Shown here piece after piece: positions 45,348 through 53,717 of a stretch of DNA of 64,000 nt. The notes beneath the pieces were generated by a model. It saw nothing but the letters and a program-made list of their open reading frames with translations. It did not search any database and had not been told where the DNA came from. Position 1 is the stretch's first letter, and every line of letters starts with the position of its first letter. The position numbers and the translations under genes were made by a program. The stretch comes from Nostoc sp. FACHB-280 (lineage in GTDB: Bacteria; Cyanobacteriota; Cyanobacteriia; Cyanobacteriales; Nostocaceae): the NCBI RefSeq assembly GCF_014697615.1, contig NZ_JACJSD010000017.1, positions 62,001-126,000 on the forward strand. The letters run 5' to 3'.

Positions 45348-47627
45348 TCAACATCGCCAACGAGAAATTACACAGTGAATGACTTTAATTTCATTAATAA
45401 TGCGTTCTAGTTCTGTAGATAAGGTAGTTTGTTCTCGCACTGCTTGTAATGTGGGAGTTAAAGTGTGAGAATATCTAGGAATTTCTGATAAACGAGCAGT
45501 ATGTAACTGCTCAATTTGATTGTGAATAACTTCGAGATAATTATCCAATGGTGGTAATGGCTGGGGTGACTGTTTTTGTTGGAGACTATCTGCTAGGTCT
45601 TCTAAAATCTGCACAATAGTATCTGTAATTTGTGGGAGTTCTGTAAATTGATACTGCCCGCTAAATTCACGCAGATGTTCGGCTAAAGTTGTCACTGAAC
45701 TAAAAAAGCTACGAATGTATAAAATCACGGTCATGACAGGTTCAATTTCACCTTGGACGTGACGAGGTTCGCTAAATAATCTTTGGGCTGCGGCGGTGGC
45801 GTTGGCGTTTTCTAGTGCTGCTTGATGGCGTAAGTTATTAATGGAAGTCAATATATTTTGTTCTGGATAAAGGTAGTTAGCAATCACTTGTTGAAAGTAG
45901 GCAAGATTAGCACGAATAGTTTTTTCTAATTGTGTGGGAAGTTGTTGGCGTTCCCAACTGGGAAATAGTAAATAGCTGCCAACCAAGGCTAAAACACCGC
46001 CAAATATACTATCAATAATTCGCAAAACTCCTACTTGCCAGCCACCTGCACTAATTAAATTAAGTAATAAGATAATGGCAGGAGTCAGCAATATGGTAAA
46101 TAGGCTGTAGCTTAAAGGTCGTACTGACATAGCAATAAATACCAACAGCAGTAAACAAACTGCGATCGCATATTGGTTCTGAACTAATAAAATCAGCACA
46201 ATCCCCATCATTCCGCCTAAAATTGTACCGATGACTCTCTGCACTGTGGTTTCTGAGGTTCCGCCAAAGTTGGGTTTAAGTGCCACTAAAGCTGTTAAAG
46301 TAATCCAGTAACCTCTGGGTAGTTGTAAGATTGCAGCCAGAAATTCGGCAAATGTTGTAATTAGTGCTAAACGTAAGGCATGGCGAAAGGTGATGGAATC
46401 AAAGGTGAAATTATTACGTAATGTATCAATAATTACACCAAAATTTGATTCAGGCAGCGCAGAAATATCTGCTTGCGGAATCAGACGCTGTTTTCCTTGG
46501 TTGTAATCTGCCACAATTTCGGCATCAGTTTGGATTTGTTGGGCAAGATTCATCAAACTGCTGGTAATGTGCCGCAGATGAACTAAATCGCCATAGTCAT
46601 CTGTGTGGGGGTGAGTTGTGGAGAGGATTTGAGAACGGAGAACTTGCCATTGGTGTTGTAGTGCTTCAATGGTACGATGTAAATCCCCTAAATGAACTGA
46701 GTTTTTGCCTTTAGCGATCGCTTTTGCTAACATTTCTAGAGCAATTACCAATTGTGCGATCGCTTGTTGAATCTCGTTCTGTAACTGAGAAAATAAATGA
46801 TGTGCAGATGCGATCGCTAAGAGTTCATTGAGTGCCACAATCCCATTCAGAATTTGATTGACATCTTCAATCAACACCAATAAATTATTTCCCTGCTGAT
46901 TAGCACCTTTCTGCACAGTCCATTTCGCTGTCCATAAACTCCGCGCCGCAGTTAAATTCTGAATTACAGCATCCTGCGCTGGTAAAAATTTTTCTGTCCA
47001 CGCCTGAGTATCTTGATAATCAAAGACTCTCTCCTTCACTAAGTCCACAAATTGACTCAACGAGAGATAACAATTAGCCACAGCTTGCCTGACAAGATCA
47101 TGAGGTTGCACCGCCCAAAAGCCTAATGACAGTAAAATTGTCCATGTTCCCCCAGCTAGACATAGCAGACAGTGTAAAATCAGAGTCGAAAAATTGGTAA
47201 ATGTCGCAAATCTAGCCAAGGCAATTACAAACATAATGGAAGTCACCAAGCTAACAGATGCAGCGACATTGCCATACAAACCCGCTAAACCGGCGATAAA
47301 AATCACAACAAACGTCGTCGGGATAGCTAACCACAGATGACCACTAACCAGACTAGCAATCAGAAATACTAGCGTCACTGCAACAGTAGCTGCAATCATA
47401 GCCTGTAATTGCTGGCGGTAAGTACCATCAACATTTACCATCCCCACAAACCAAGCCGCCATAGTCGCAACTGCACTTGCAGCAGCATTTCCTGTCACAA
47501 TTCCTAACCCAATGGGAACACCCAAAATCAACAGACTCCGAACACCAGAGAAAATAGCGGGTTTTCCTGGCTTAAGTTGAAACTGTTGCAACAACCAACG
47601 AAAAGGACGTTTATTTGTGGATGGCAT
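45348..47627 (-). CDS. FUSC-family membrane protein (YccS/aromatic acid exporter-like)
   Basis: A 759-residue inner-membrane protein with two blocks of membrane segments: about 28-190 (SGVRSLLILGVPIGLGIVTG; VAVTLVFLIASLVSGHLWLA) and about 420-580 (LRLALITTFAEFLAAILQLP; YAIAVCLLLLVFIAMSVRPL). Each block is followed by a long cytoplasmic helical domain. The conserved FUSC text RGYWITLTALVALKPNFGGT, then VQRVIGTILGGMMG, is present. Related proteins export aromatic acids or fusaric acid, but many have no known substrate. No periplasmic adaptor gene is adjacent. A small overlapping forward frame at its 3' end is not credible. Confidence 0.88.
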   Translation of the reverse strand: MPSTNKRPFRWLLQQFQLKPGKPAIFSGVRSLLILGVPIGLGIVTGNAAASAVATMAAWFVGMVNVDGTYRQQLQAMIAATVAVTLVFLIASLVSGHLWLAIPTTFVVIFIAGLAGLYGNVAASVSLVTSIMFVIALARFATFTNFSTLILHCLLCLAGGTWTILLSLGFWAVQPHDLVRQAVANCYLSLSQFVDLVKERVFDYQDTQAWTEKFLPAQDAVIQNLTAARSLWTAKWTVQKGANQQGNNLLVLIEDVNQILNGIVALNELLAIASAHHLFSQLQNEIQQAIAQLVIALEMLAKAIAKGKNSVHLGDLHRTIEALQHQWQVLRSQILSTTHPHTDDYGDLVHLRHITSSLMNLAQQIQTDAEIVADYNQGKQRLIPQADISALPESNFGVIIDTLRNNFTFDSITFRHALRLALITTFAEFLAAILQLPRGYWITLTALVALKPNFGGTSETTVQRVIGTILGGMMGIVLILLVQNQYAIAVCLLLLVFIAMSVRPLSYSLFTILLTPAIILLLNLISAGGWQVGVLRIIDSIFGGVLALVGSYLLFPSWERQQLPTQLEKTIRANLAYFQQVIANYLYPEQNILTSINNLRHQAALENANATAAAQRLFSEPRHVQGEIEPVMTVILYIRSFFSSVTTLAEHLREFSGQYQFTELPQITDTIVQILEDLADSLQQKQSPQPLPPLDNYLEVIHNQIEQLHTARLSEIPRYSHTLTPTLQAVREQTTLSTELERIINEIKVIHCVISRWRC

Positions 47628-47799
47628 TATGCTGATGACGGCTAGAAAAATCCAGTTTGATTACTGACCTATTGTGCAGAAATCAGCGCCACCAGGGAAT
47701 ATCTCTCAGGGATTAAAACTGCGATCGCTAAAAAATAGTAGTGTGAACACAAGATGAGAGCGATCGTATAACTGCCTATTAATCACGATATTATTTTGA

Positions 47800-48351
47800 T
47801 TAATTGCCCGCATCTAAGTTCAGGTAAAAGCTTTTATCAACAACTCTATAACTGCCGTCCGTTTTAATTAGAGGAATCATCACTCTGTGTTGCCCTTGTG
47901 AGATTTTCCATGATTGTTGAAAATTGCTGATATTATGACAACCAGTATTAATTGGAAAACTGCTAGGAGTTGACAGCACATTTTGGTAACTTTCAATGCC
48001 ATTTTGAAATAAAACTGCTTTTGCTTCTAATCGGTTGATTTTTACTGCCAGGGGTATGCAATAACTTAAATTTAATAGTTTTAGTTTATCTCCTGCGCTT
48101 AAAGGCAACCGTTCACCATATTTAATTTGTTGTGGTTCATTACTATTAATCTGCAAAACGAGATGAGAAACACATACTTGATCGGCAATAGTTTGATGGC
48201 ATTGGAGAATATTCGCGGTTGATGAATTAGCAGGCGTGGGATTATTAAAATTATTGGTTTGAGAGCTTGTTTTATTAATTAATGCAACGCCTAAAGTTGC
48301 ACAGGCACTAATGATAGCAACTAATACAGAACTAGAAAGTTTTAGTTTCAT
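47800..48351 (-). CDS. Exported protein of unknown function
   Basis: A 183-residue protein with an N-terminal signal or anchor (MKLKLSSSVLVAIISACATL, then GVALINK). The mature domain has four Cys (LQCHQTIADQVC; LSYCIPLAVKI; NTGCHNIS), suggesting disulfides in the periplasm, and predominantly beta character. No family was recognised. It lies alone between the FUSC gene and the STAND pair, upstream of a terminator-like repeat on the other side. Confidence 0.65.
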   Translation of the reverse strand: MKLKLSSSVLVAIISACATLGVALINKTSSQTNNFNNPTPANSSTANILQCHQTIADQVCVSHLVLQINSNEPQQIKYGERLPLSAGDKLKLLNLSYCIPLAVKINRLEAKAVLFQNGIESYQNVLSTPSSFPINTGCHNISNFQQSWKISQGQHRVMIPLIKTDGSYRVVDKSFYLNLDAGN

Positions 48352-48460
48352 ATTTAAATAACTCCAGATTTTTTATCGCTTACTTATTAAGTTATCTGGA
48401 TGGCTCTCATTTAGCAGTATGTGGGCGTAGGAATAATTACTAAGGTTATTTTTTAAAGTA

Positions 48461-48523
48461 GGTAGGTCAAAGTAGGTTCAAGTAGGATAAGATGCCCGAC
48501 TTCTTAAATAAGTCGGGCATCTT
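48461..48523. repeat. Short AAGTAGG direct repeats and GATGCCCGACTT hairpin
   Basis: Three AGTAGG-containing repeats (48461-48487) precede AAGATGCCCGACTT (48489-48502) and AAGTCGGGCATCTT (48510-48523), a 14-bp perfect stem. The hairpin is the same family as at 26965-26997. Confidence 0.7.
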
Positions 48524-48622
48524 TGACATCACGATTGATTGAGGATTGGCTAAGATTTATTGTGTAAAAATATCCTCAGTTTTGGTGTAATATGATTAAT
48601 TACCAGTCATTTTCTGCAACTA

Positions 48623-49633
48623 ATGAACGGAGAAGACGCATTTTATTTTATTGAACAACTGCTTGCTTCTCAAGGAGAGGCTGGTTTTAAAGATTCTGAA
48701 AGGGATGTGTTTCTGGGAATCTGGGAAGGTAAGACTTATCCTGTTATTGCTGGAGAAATAAACTATAATTATCAATCTGTCAAAGAAATAGGAGTGAGGC
48801 TATTTAATAAAATTTCTAAACTTTCTCAAGAACAAATCAAAGTTCAGAAAGATAACTTTAAATCTTCAGTAGAGAAAATATATAAACAGCAATCTACACA
48901 AATTCCCACTATTACGCCATTAACGTTAGAATCAACTAATCCTTTTATTCCCCAACAAGGGAGAGTAGAAGACTCACAACTATTTTTTGGCAGAAAGCAG
49001 GAAATACAACGGATATTTGAATTGTTTAACAGTGGTAGTAGTGTAGTTATAGTAGGTGAAGAAGGAATTGGGAAATCTTCTTTGTTATGGGCGATTTGTC
49101 AACAGGCAGAAAATCAGCTTCAGCGTCAGTCAGCATTTTTAGATTTGAATTGGGTTAATGATGAAGAAGAATTTTATCAAGCTTTGTGCCATGAGATAGG
49201 TATCCCTGAAAGTAAGGGTTATATGCTAACTCGCAATTTACGAGATAAACGAGTACTGCTGGCTATAGATAATGTAGGTAAGTTGAGATGGAAAGGGTTT
49301 ACTCGTCAGGTGCGAGATTATTTGCGGGGTTTAGCTGAAGGTAGTAATCTGCGGTTGGCTTTAGCTGCAACTGAACCTTTAGATCAGCTATTTAAAGATA
49401 GTCAAAATTATGGTAAAACATCGCCATTAGCAGGTATTTGCCAACAGGAAAATATCAAACCTTGGGATGAAATCAGCATCCGCGATTTGATTAGCAGCCG
49501 TCTAGCTAGAACTCCGGTGAAGTTTACTGAGGAAGAAATCATCCAACTGATTCAAGAAAGTGGTGGACATCCTCGAAAATTGATGCAGTTGTGTTATCAA
49601 ACTTACTCGCGGTATTTGGCAGGTGCGAGATGA
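48623..49633 (+). CDS. HTH-STAND ATPase (vWA-MoxR-associated type)
   Basis: A 336-residue protein. An N-terminal winged-helix-like domain (about 1-70: KDSERDVFLGIWEGKTYPVI then AGEINYNYQSVKEIGVRLFN) resembles the N-terminal domain of vWA-MoxR-associated proteins. It is followed by an AAA/STAND ATPase: LFFGRKQEIQRIFELFN, Walker A VIVGEEGIGKSSLL (about 141-154), and a Walker-B-like VLLAIDNVG. It ends SGGHPRKLMQLCYQTYSRYL, a typical sensor-2/winged-helix end. Expected function: signal-sensing ATPase. The next gene, 436 bases downstream, is a second, membrane-bound STAND protein on the same strand. No effector domain is present in this one. Confidence 0.8.
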   Translation: MNGEDAFYFIEQLLASQGEAGFKDSERDVFLGIWEGKTYPVIAGEINYNYQSVKEIGVRLFNKISKLSQEQIKVQKDNFKSSVEKIYKQQSTQIPTITPLTLESTNPFIPQQGRVEDSQLFFGRKQEIQRIFELFNSGSSVVIVGEEGIGKSSLLWAICQQAENQLQRQSAFLDLNWVNDEEEFYQALCHEIGIPESKGYMLTRNLRDKRVLLAIDNVGKLRWKGFTRQVRDYLRGLAEGSNLRLALAATEPLDQLFKDSQNYGKTSPLAGICQQENIKPWDEISIRDLISSRLARTPVKFTEEEIIQLIQESGGHPRKLMQLCYQTYSRYLAGAR

Positions 49634-50069
49634 AAGGTAGTATTTTGACCTCTCCCCCTACTTCTCTTCTTCAAGATCATGGTTGGGTCATTCTAGATTT
49701 AGATCCCCCCGCCTACGGCGACCCCCTTTTTAAGGGGGTGAGTGGAAAAATAGCCCCGCTTTCTAATAATCAGCAAGAAGTTATAACGGTACAAGCCCCC
49801 CTTTTTAAGGGGGGTTGGGGGGATCAACAAGAACTTATCACGCTAAACGGAAAAATAGCTCCGTTTTCTAACAGTGATCATAGGAACCTCAAAATAATGG
49901 TCATTGCGAGGCTTCCGAAGCAATCCCAAACCCTTGCGATTGCTTCATTCCGCTTCGCTCCATTCGCAATGACAAATGTATATTTAATTTTGTATGACTA
50001 CTTAAATGGGAACCTCAATACGATATTTGGGTACTGCAAGCATAACGAAGTAAAGGCAAAGGGTAAATC
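49634..50069. repeat. Repeat-filled spacer between the two STAND genes
   Basis: Contains CCCCCCTTTTTAAGGGGGG-type elements (about 49700-49740 and 49788-49828) and a CATTGCGAGGCTTCCGAAGC to CATTCGCAATGAC segment (about 49905-49975). All belong to repeat types frequent in cyanobacterial intergenic DNA. An open frame across it is explained by these repeats and is not called. The two STAND genes are probably still co-transcribed. Confidence 0.7.
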
Positions 50070-52856
50070 ATGACATCTCCTGTACCTCGCCTCAACTTAG
50101 CACCAAAATTGAAGCGCCCCCTTTCACTGTGGAACCCCTTAGATTATTTGCGCCTGTTGTACTGGGTGTTTTTCTTTCCCCAGGCTGTGCGGTGGTATAT
50201 TGATGCCTTTGGTGGTGGATATATTTCTCCGAAGGAAATAAATTGGCAACAAGGATGGAAAGTTTTGCGCCAGCATCCTATCCAGCGTCGGTTGCTTTTC
50301 CAGGGATTGGTATTGACAATTCTGACTCCAGTGGTTTTGGGGCTAATTTTGCAGGCTCTTGACTTTCGCATTGACTGGTCTGGTGTAATGCGAGGTGTAG
50401 CGATAGGTATGGCGGGAGGCGTAGCGATAGGTATGGCGGGAGGTGTGGCGGGAGGTGTGGCGGGAGGTGTGGCGGGAGGTGTGGCGGGAGGTGTGGCGGT
50501 AGTCTTGGCGGTAGGCTTGGTGTTTGGTGTGGCGAAAGGCGTGGCGATAGGCGTGGCGAAAGACTTGGCGAAAGACTTGGCGCTAGACATGGCGGTAGGT
50601 GTGGCGGTAGGCGTGATGTTCGGTGTGGTGGTAGGCGTGACGTTTGGTGTGGCGGTAGGCTTGGTGTTTGGTGTGGCGGTAGGCGTGACGTTCGGCGTGG
50701 TGTTCGGTGTGGTGGTAGGCGTGACGTTCGGTGTGGCGGTAGGCGTGACATTCGGCGTGGTGTTCGGTGTGGCGGGAGGCATAGCGATAGGCATGACGGG
50801 AGGTGTCGCAGCAGGCGTGACACTCTGCGTGACGTTCTGCATGGCGGTAGGTGTGTCGATGATGCGTCCAGAGAATTGGCTCATTGGCTCACTATTACAC
50901 CTGCAAAGCTTCCAAAGTAGTTACTTACTCCCACGTATCAGCCCAATTCCTCTGCTGAATCTGAATAGGCACTTGCAAAATTGGCTGCAACAAGATTGGG
51001 AAGCAGGTTTGCATAACACAAATGAATTTTTAGCGTATACTCTGCAATTTATCCCTGTTGTGCAAGCAGTTAATCAGGTGCTTGCCAAAACTCCATCCGA
51101 GCAAATTATTTGGCGTGTTTCTCGGTTGGCTGCAAATCCCTTTGATTGGAAAATAGTCGGTTTTGCTTCAGCATCTTTATCAGCACAAATCAAGCAGCAA
51201 CTTATTAAAGGCTTTTTATTTTTTCGTTATCTTAAAGAGCCAAGTTCTCCTTTTACAATTGCTCCTCGTATAGACACCCCTGCTCGTGCTGCTGCTGCTG
51301 GTTTTTGGTATCTCCATAAAAAACAACCGACAAAAGCACAACAAGCTTTTGCTGTAATACGTTCTCTGCTTTATGGTGAGGAAATGTACATTCTTGCCCA
51401 AACTTTAGTAGCATTTCAATATACAAAAAAAATATCTACTATACTTACTCTGCAAATACCGACTTTTCCCCAAGAACCTCTTTTACGCCCTAGCACTTGG
51501 AAAGCTCTTAAAAGTTTAGGTCGCGTAATTGAAGATATCCAGTTTGTTAACAAAAGTGTGTCACGTTCCGCACGGTCTTTCGCTCTTAACCGTGCTTTAG
51601 GTGAACTGACAAGTATTCTAAATACAGCCGATAACTTGCCACAAGCTGAACGCGATTTAATTATAGACATTACCCAAGCTTGGCAAAAAAGCTTATTACA
51701 AATCGCTGGCGAAATTGGGGAAATTTCCATTACCAAGCCTGTAAATAATCCATATACTATAGGCGACCCAGTGCGAGGTAATCTCTTTGTTGGGCGAGAA
51801 GATATCATCAGACAACTAGAAGAACTCTGGGTGATGGGTAATCAACTCCAGTCTGTAGTCCTCTACGGTCACAGGCGTATGGGTAAAACTTCAATTTTGC
51901 TGAATGCGTCTCCATGTTTAGGTTCAGGCATACAGTTATCTTATGTAAACCTGCTGCGGTTGGGAAATGTACCCCAAGGTGTGGGTGAGGTGTTAATAGC
52001 AATTAGTGATGAAATTGCTCAAACAGTGAAACTTCCGCCACCAAATGACGCAAATTTATTAAATCTTCCTTATAGAACTTTTGAACGTTATTTAAAACAG
52101 GTAGAAACAAATTTAGAAACTGGCTTAATTATTGCCTTAGACGAATTTGAAAAAATTGAAGAACTCATCGAAGCCGGAAAAATCCCTCCAGATTTTATGG
52201 GTTATTTGCGGGGGTTGGTACAAATGAGTTCTAAAATTGCTTTTGCTTTTGCTGGGTTGCATACTTTAGAAGAAATGACCTCAGATTACTTTCAACCTTT
52301 TTTCGCCAGCATTATTCCTATTCATGTCAATTTTCAAGAACGTGCAGCTACTCGCCAAATTTTAGCTAACCCAGATGAAGATTTTCTCCTTGACTACACC
52401 CCAGAAGCTTTAGACGAGATTTATACTTTAACTCATGGTCAACCATATTTAGTGCAACTAGTAGGATTTTATTTAGTGCGGCGCTACAATGACCAAGTAT
52501 TTGAGCAAGGTAGACCCCGCGACCCTGTTTTTACAATTGAAGATGTAGAAGCTGTGATTAATGATCCTGAGTTTTTCCAGCGCGGACGCTACTATTTTGA
52601 TGGGGTTTGGGGTCAAGCAGCGCAAGGTGCAAAGGGTCAGCAAGAAATATTAAAGCTACTTGCACCTCAGATAGAAGGGTTAAGTTTTGATGCGTTAGCT
52701 GAGTCTACTGGCATGAAAAGTGATAGTTTACAGGCAGCTTTAGCTACTTTAAAGCGTCATGATGTAGTTGCAGAAATTGAGGGACGCTGGCGAATTATAG
52801 TAGAACTATTTCGTCGTTCTGTTGTGCGATGGAGAATAGGAGACTCGAACCCCTGA
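50070..52856 (+). CDS. Membrane STAND ATPase with Gly-Val-Ala repeat domain
   Basis: A 928-residue protein. Residues 1-100 contain a hydrophobic segment (about 76-97). Residues about 106-265 are an almost pure Gly/Val/Ala/Phe repeat (AGGVAGGVAGGVAGGVA, GVTFGVAVGL), hydrophobic enough to form several membrane helices. A soluble helical region (about 265-560) follows. The ATPase part has GNLFVGREDIIRQLEELWVM, Walker A GHRRMGKTSIL (about 600-610) and Walker B LIIALDEFEKIEEL (about 687-700). A winged-helix end (ILKLLAPQIEGLSFDALAES) closes the protein. The last nine codons lie inside an antisense tRNA-Ala gene. Likely a membrane-anchored sensing ATPase; defence or stress signalling is inference. 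Confidence 0.8.
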   Translation: MTSPVPRLNLAPKLKRPLSLWNPLDYLRLLYWVFFFPQAVRWYIDAFGGGYISPKEINWQQGWKVLRQHPIQRRLLFQGLVLTILTPVVLGLILQALDFRIDWSGVMRGVAIGMAGGVAIGMAGGVAGGVAGGVAGGVAGGVAVVLAVGLVFGVAKGVAIGVAKDLAKDLALDMAVGVAVGVMFGVVVGVTFGVAVGLVFGVAVGVTFGVVFGVVVGVTFGVAVGVTFGVVFGVAGGIAIGMTGGVAAGVTLCVTFCMAVGVSMMRPENWLIGSLLHLQSFQSSYLLPRISPIPLLNLNRHLQNWLQQDWEAGLHNTNEFLAYTLQFIPVVQAVNQVLAKTPSEQIIWRVSRLAANPFDWKIVGFASASLSAQIKQQLIKGFLFFRYLKEPSSPFTIAPRIDTPARAAAAGFWYLHKKQPTKAQQAFAVIRSLLYGEEMYILAQTLVAFQYTKKISTILTLQIPTFPQEPLLRPSTWKALKSLGRVIEDIQFVNKSVSRSARSFALNRALGELTSILNTADNLPQAERDLIIDITQAWQKSLLQIAGEIGEISITKPVNNPYTIGDPVRGNLFVGREDIIRQLEELWVMGNQLQSVVLYGHRRMGKTSILLNASPCLGSGIQLSYVNLLRLGNVPQGVGEVLIAISDEIAQTVKLPPPNDANLLNLPYRTFERYLKQVETNLETGLIIALDEFEKIEELIEAGKIPPDFMGYLRGLVQMSSKIAFAFAGLHTLEEMTSDYFQPFFASIIPIHVNFQERAATRQILANPDEDFLLDYTPEALDEIYTLTHGQPYLVQLVGFYLVRRYNDQVFEQGRPRDPVFTIEDVEAVINDPEFFQRGRYYFDGVWGQAAQGAKGQQEILKLLAPQIEGLSFDALAESTGMKSDSLQAALATLKRHDVVAEIEGRWRIIVELFRRSVVRWRIGDSNP
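50392..50860 (+). repeat. Degenerate GGTGTGGCG-type tandem repeat encoding Gly-Val-Ala
   Basis: About 470 bases of short repeats (units of 9-18 bases such as GGAGGTGTGGCG and GGCGTGACGTTCGGTGTG). They remain in frame with the STAND gene and encode GxVAxGVx-type text. A likely site of copy-number change. The opposite strand also stays open for long stretches, an artefact of base composition. Confidence 0.85.
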
Positions 52857-52902
52857 CCTCTGCGGTGCGATCGCAGCACTCTACCAACTGAGCTAATTCC
52901 CC
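52830..52902 (-). tRNA. tRNA-Ala (CGC)
   Basis: A 73-nt cloverleaf on the minus strand. The acceptor stem is GGGGAAU with AUUCUCC, including G3-U70, the Ala identity pair. The D arm is GCTCAGTTGGTAGAGT, the anticodon stem CTGCG/CGCAG with loop ATCGCAC (anticodon CGC), and the T arm AGGGGTTCGAGTCTCCT, with discriminator A73. CCA is not encoded. The anticodon stem-loop contains a HIP1 octamer GCGATCGC (52867-52874), giving the unusual A32. The 3' end overlaps the STAND reading frame by 27 bases. Confidence 0.9.
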
Positions 52903-52909
52903 TTAAAAT

Positions 52910-52944
52910 AGTGCTGAGTGCTGAGTTGTGAGTGCTGAGTTAAG
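52910..52944. repeat. AGTGCTG heptamer repeats
   Basis: AGTGCTG AGTGCTG AGTTGTG AGTGCTG AGTTAAG, five tandem heptamers directly upstream of the tRNA-Ala gene. Same family as at 17750-17784, showing a dispersed short tandem repeat. Confidence 0.85.
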
Positions 52945-52988
52945 AAGAATATCAGCAATTTAATCAACGCTCTGCCACCAAAAACATT

Positions 52989-53717
52989 CTAACATTCACT
53001 TACCCTTGGCTGTGGTTCTTTGCCAGAAAACACGTTCTGCACTCGTTCGAGTTCTAAATCAGTCAAATAATCTACCGTCCAGTTACAGCAACGCTGAAGC
53101 ATGTGGAAAGGATAGGTGTTGGCTACACCCACAACTTTCATGTTGGCTAGTTTTGTTGCTTGGATACCTGCGGGGGTGTCTTCAATGGCGATACATTCTT
53201 GCGGTTGCAAATTTAATTCGGGATATTTTTGGTTGAAGCGTTCAACTGCTAACAGATAACCGTCTGGCTGGGGTTTACTGGTGGTGATGTCGTCTCCTGC
53301 AACAATAACTGTAAAGTAGTCTGCGAGTTTGGCGCGGTTGAGTACTAATTCTATTTCTTTGCGGAGTGCGCCACTAACTAAACCTAAATAAAGATTTTGG
53401 GAACGCACCTGATAAATTAAATCTTCTACACCTGAATATATGGGCAGTTTCTCTAATTTTTCCAGTTCCAGCACATAAGCTTCAGCTTTGCGGTGAAGTA
53501 GCTGGTTGAGATACTCTTCCGTGACTACTCTACCGCGATTTGCCAGCAGTTCTTGAAAACAAGCGCGATCGCTCCTGCCCAAACAAGTCTGACGTTCTTG
53601 GGGTTTTTGGGGTTGGAGATTCTCATTCACGAGAATCTCATCGATTAATTGCAGGTGAATGCGTTCATCGTTAATGATGACACCATTAAAATCAAACAGA
53701 ACTGCCTTTAAACTCAT
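52989..53717 (-). CDS. HAD-superfamily hydrolase (phosphoglucomutase-like), altered motif I
   Basis: A 242-residue HAD protein of the beta-phosphoglucomutase/phosphatase group. Motif I reads AVLFDFNGVIINDE, DxN instead of DxD, so the general acid/base Asp is replaced by Asn. Motif II is LGLVSGALRKEIEL, motif III Lys is in DITTSKPQPDGYLL, and motif IV is ECIAIEDTPAGIQATKLA. The cap domain (about 15-90) is helical. With the Asp replaced, phosphatase or mutase activity may be weak or changed. Its start overlaps the methyltransferase stop by four bases, so the pair is translationally coupled. Confidence 0.87.
   Translation of the reverse strand: MSLKAVLFDFNGVIINDERIHLQLIDEILVNENLQPQKPQERQTCLGRSDRACFQELLANRGRVVTEEYLNQLLHRKAEAYVLELEKLEKLPIYSGVEDLIYQVRSQNLYLGLVSGALRKEIELVLNRAKLADYFTVIVAGDDITTSKPQPDGYLLAVERFNQKYPELNLQPQECIAIEDTPAGIQATKLANMKVVGVANTYPFHMLQRCCNWTVDYLTDLELERVQNVFSGKEPQPRVSEC

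Noticed and set aside
45225-45410. Open frame of 61 codons
   Set aside because: Overlaps the FUSC 3' end on the opposite strand and starts next to a dispersed palindrome.
49591-50073. Open frame of 160 codons between STAND genes
   Set aside because: Overlaps the end of the upstream STAND gene in another frame and is made of known intergenic repeat types.
50144-50884. Long antisense frames opposite the Gly-Val-Ala repeat
   Set aside because: Pro/Thr- and Leu/Pro/His-rich shadows created by the simple-sequence repeat on the coding strand.
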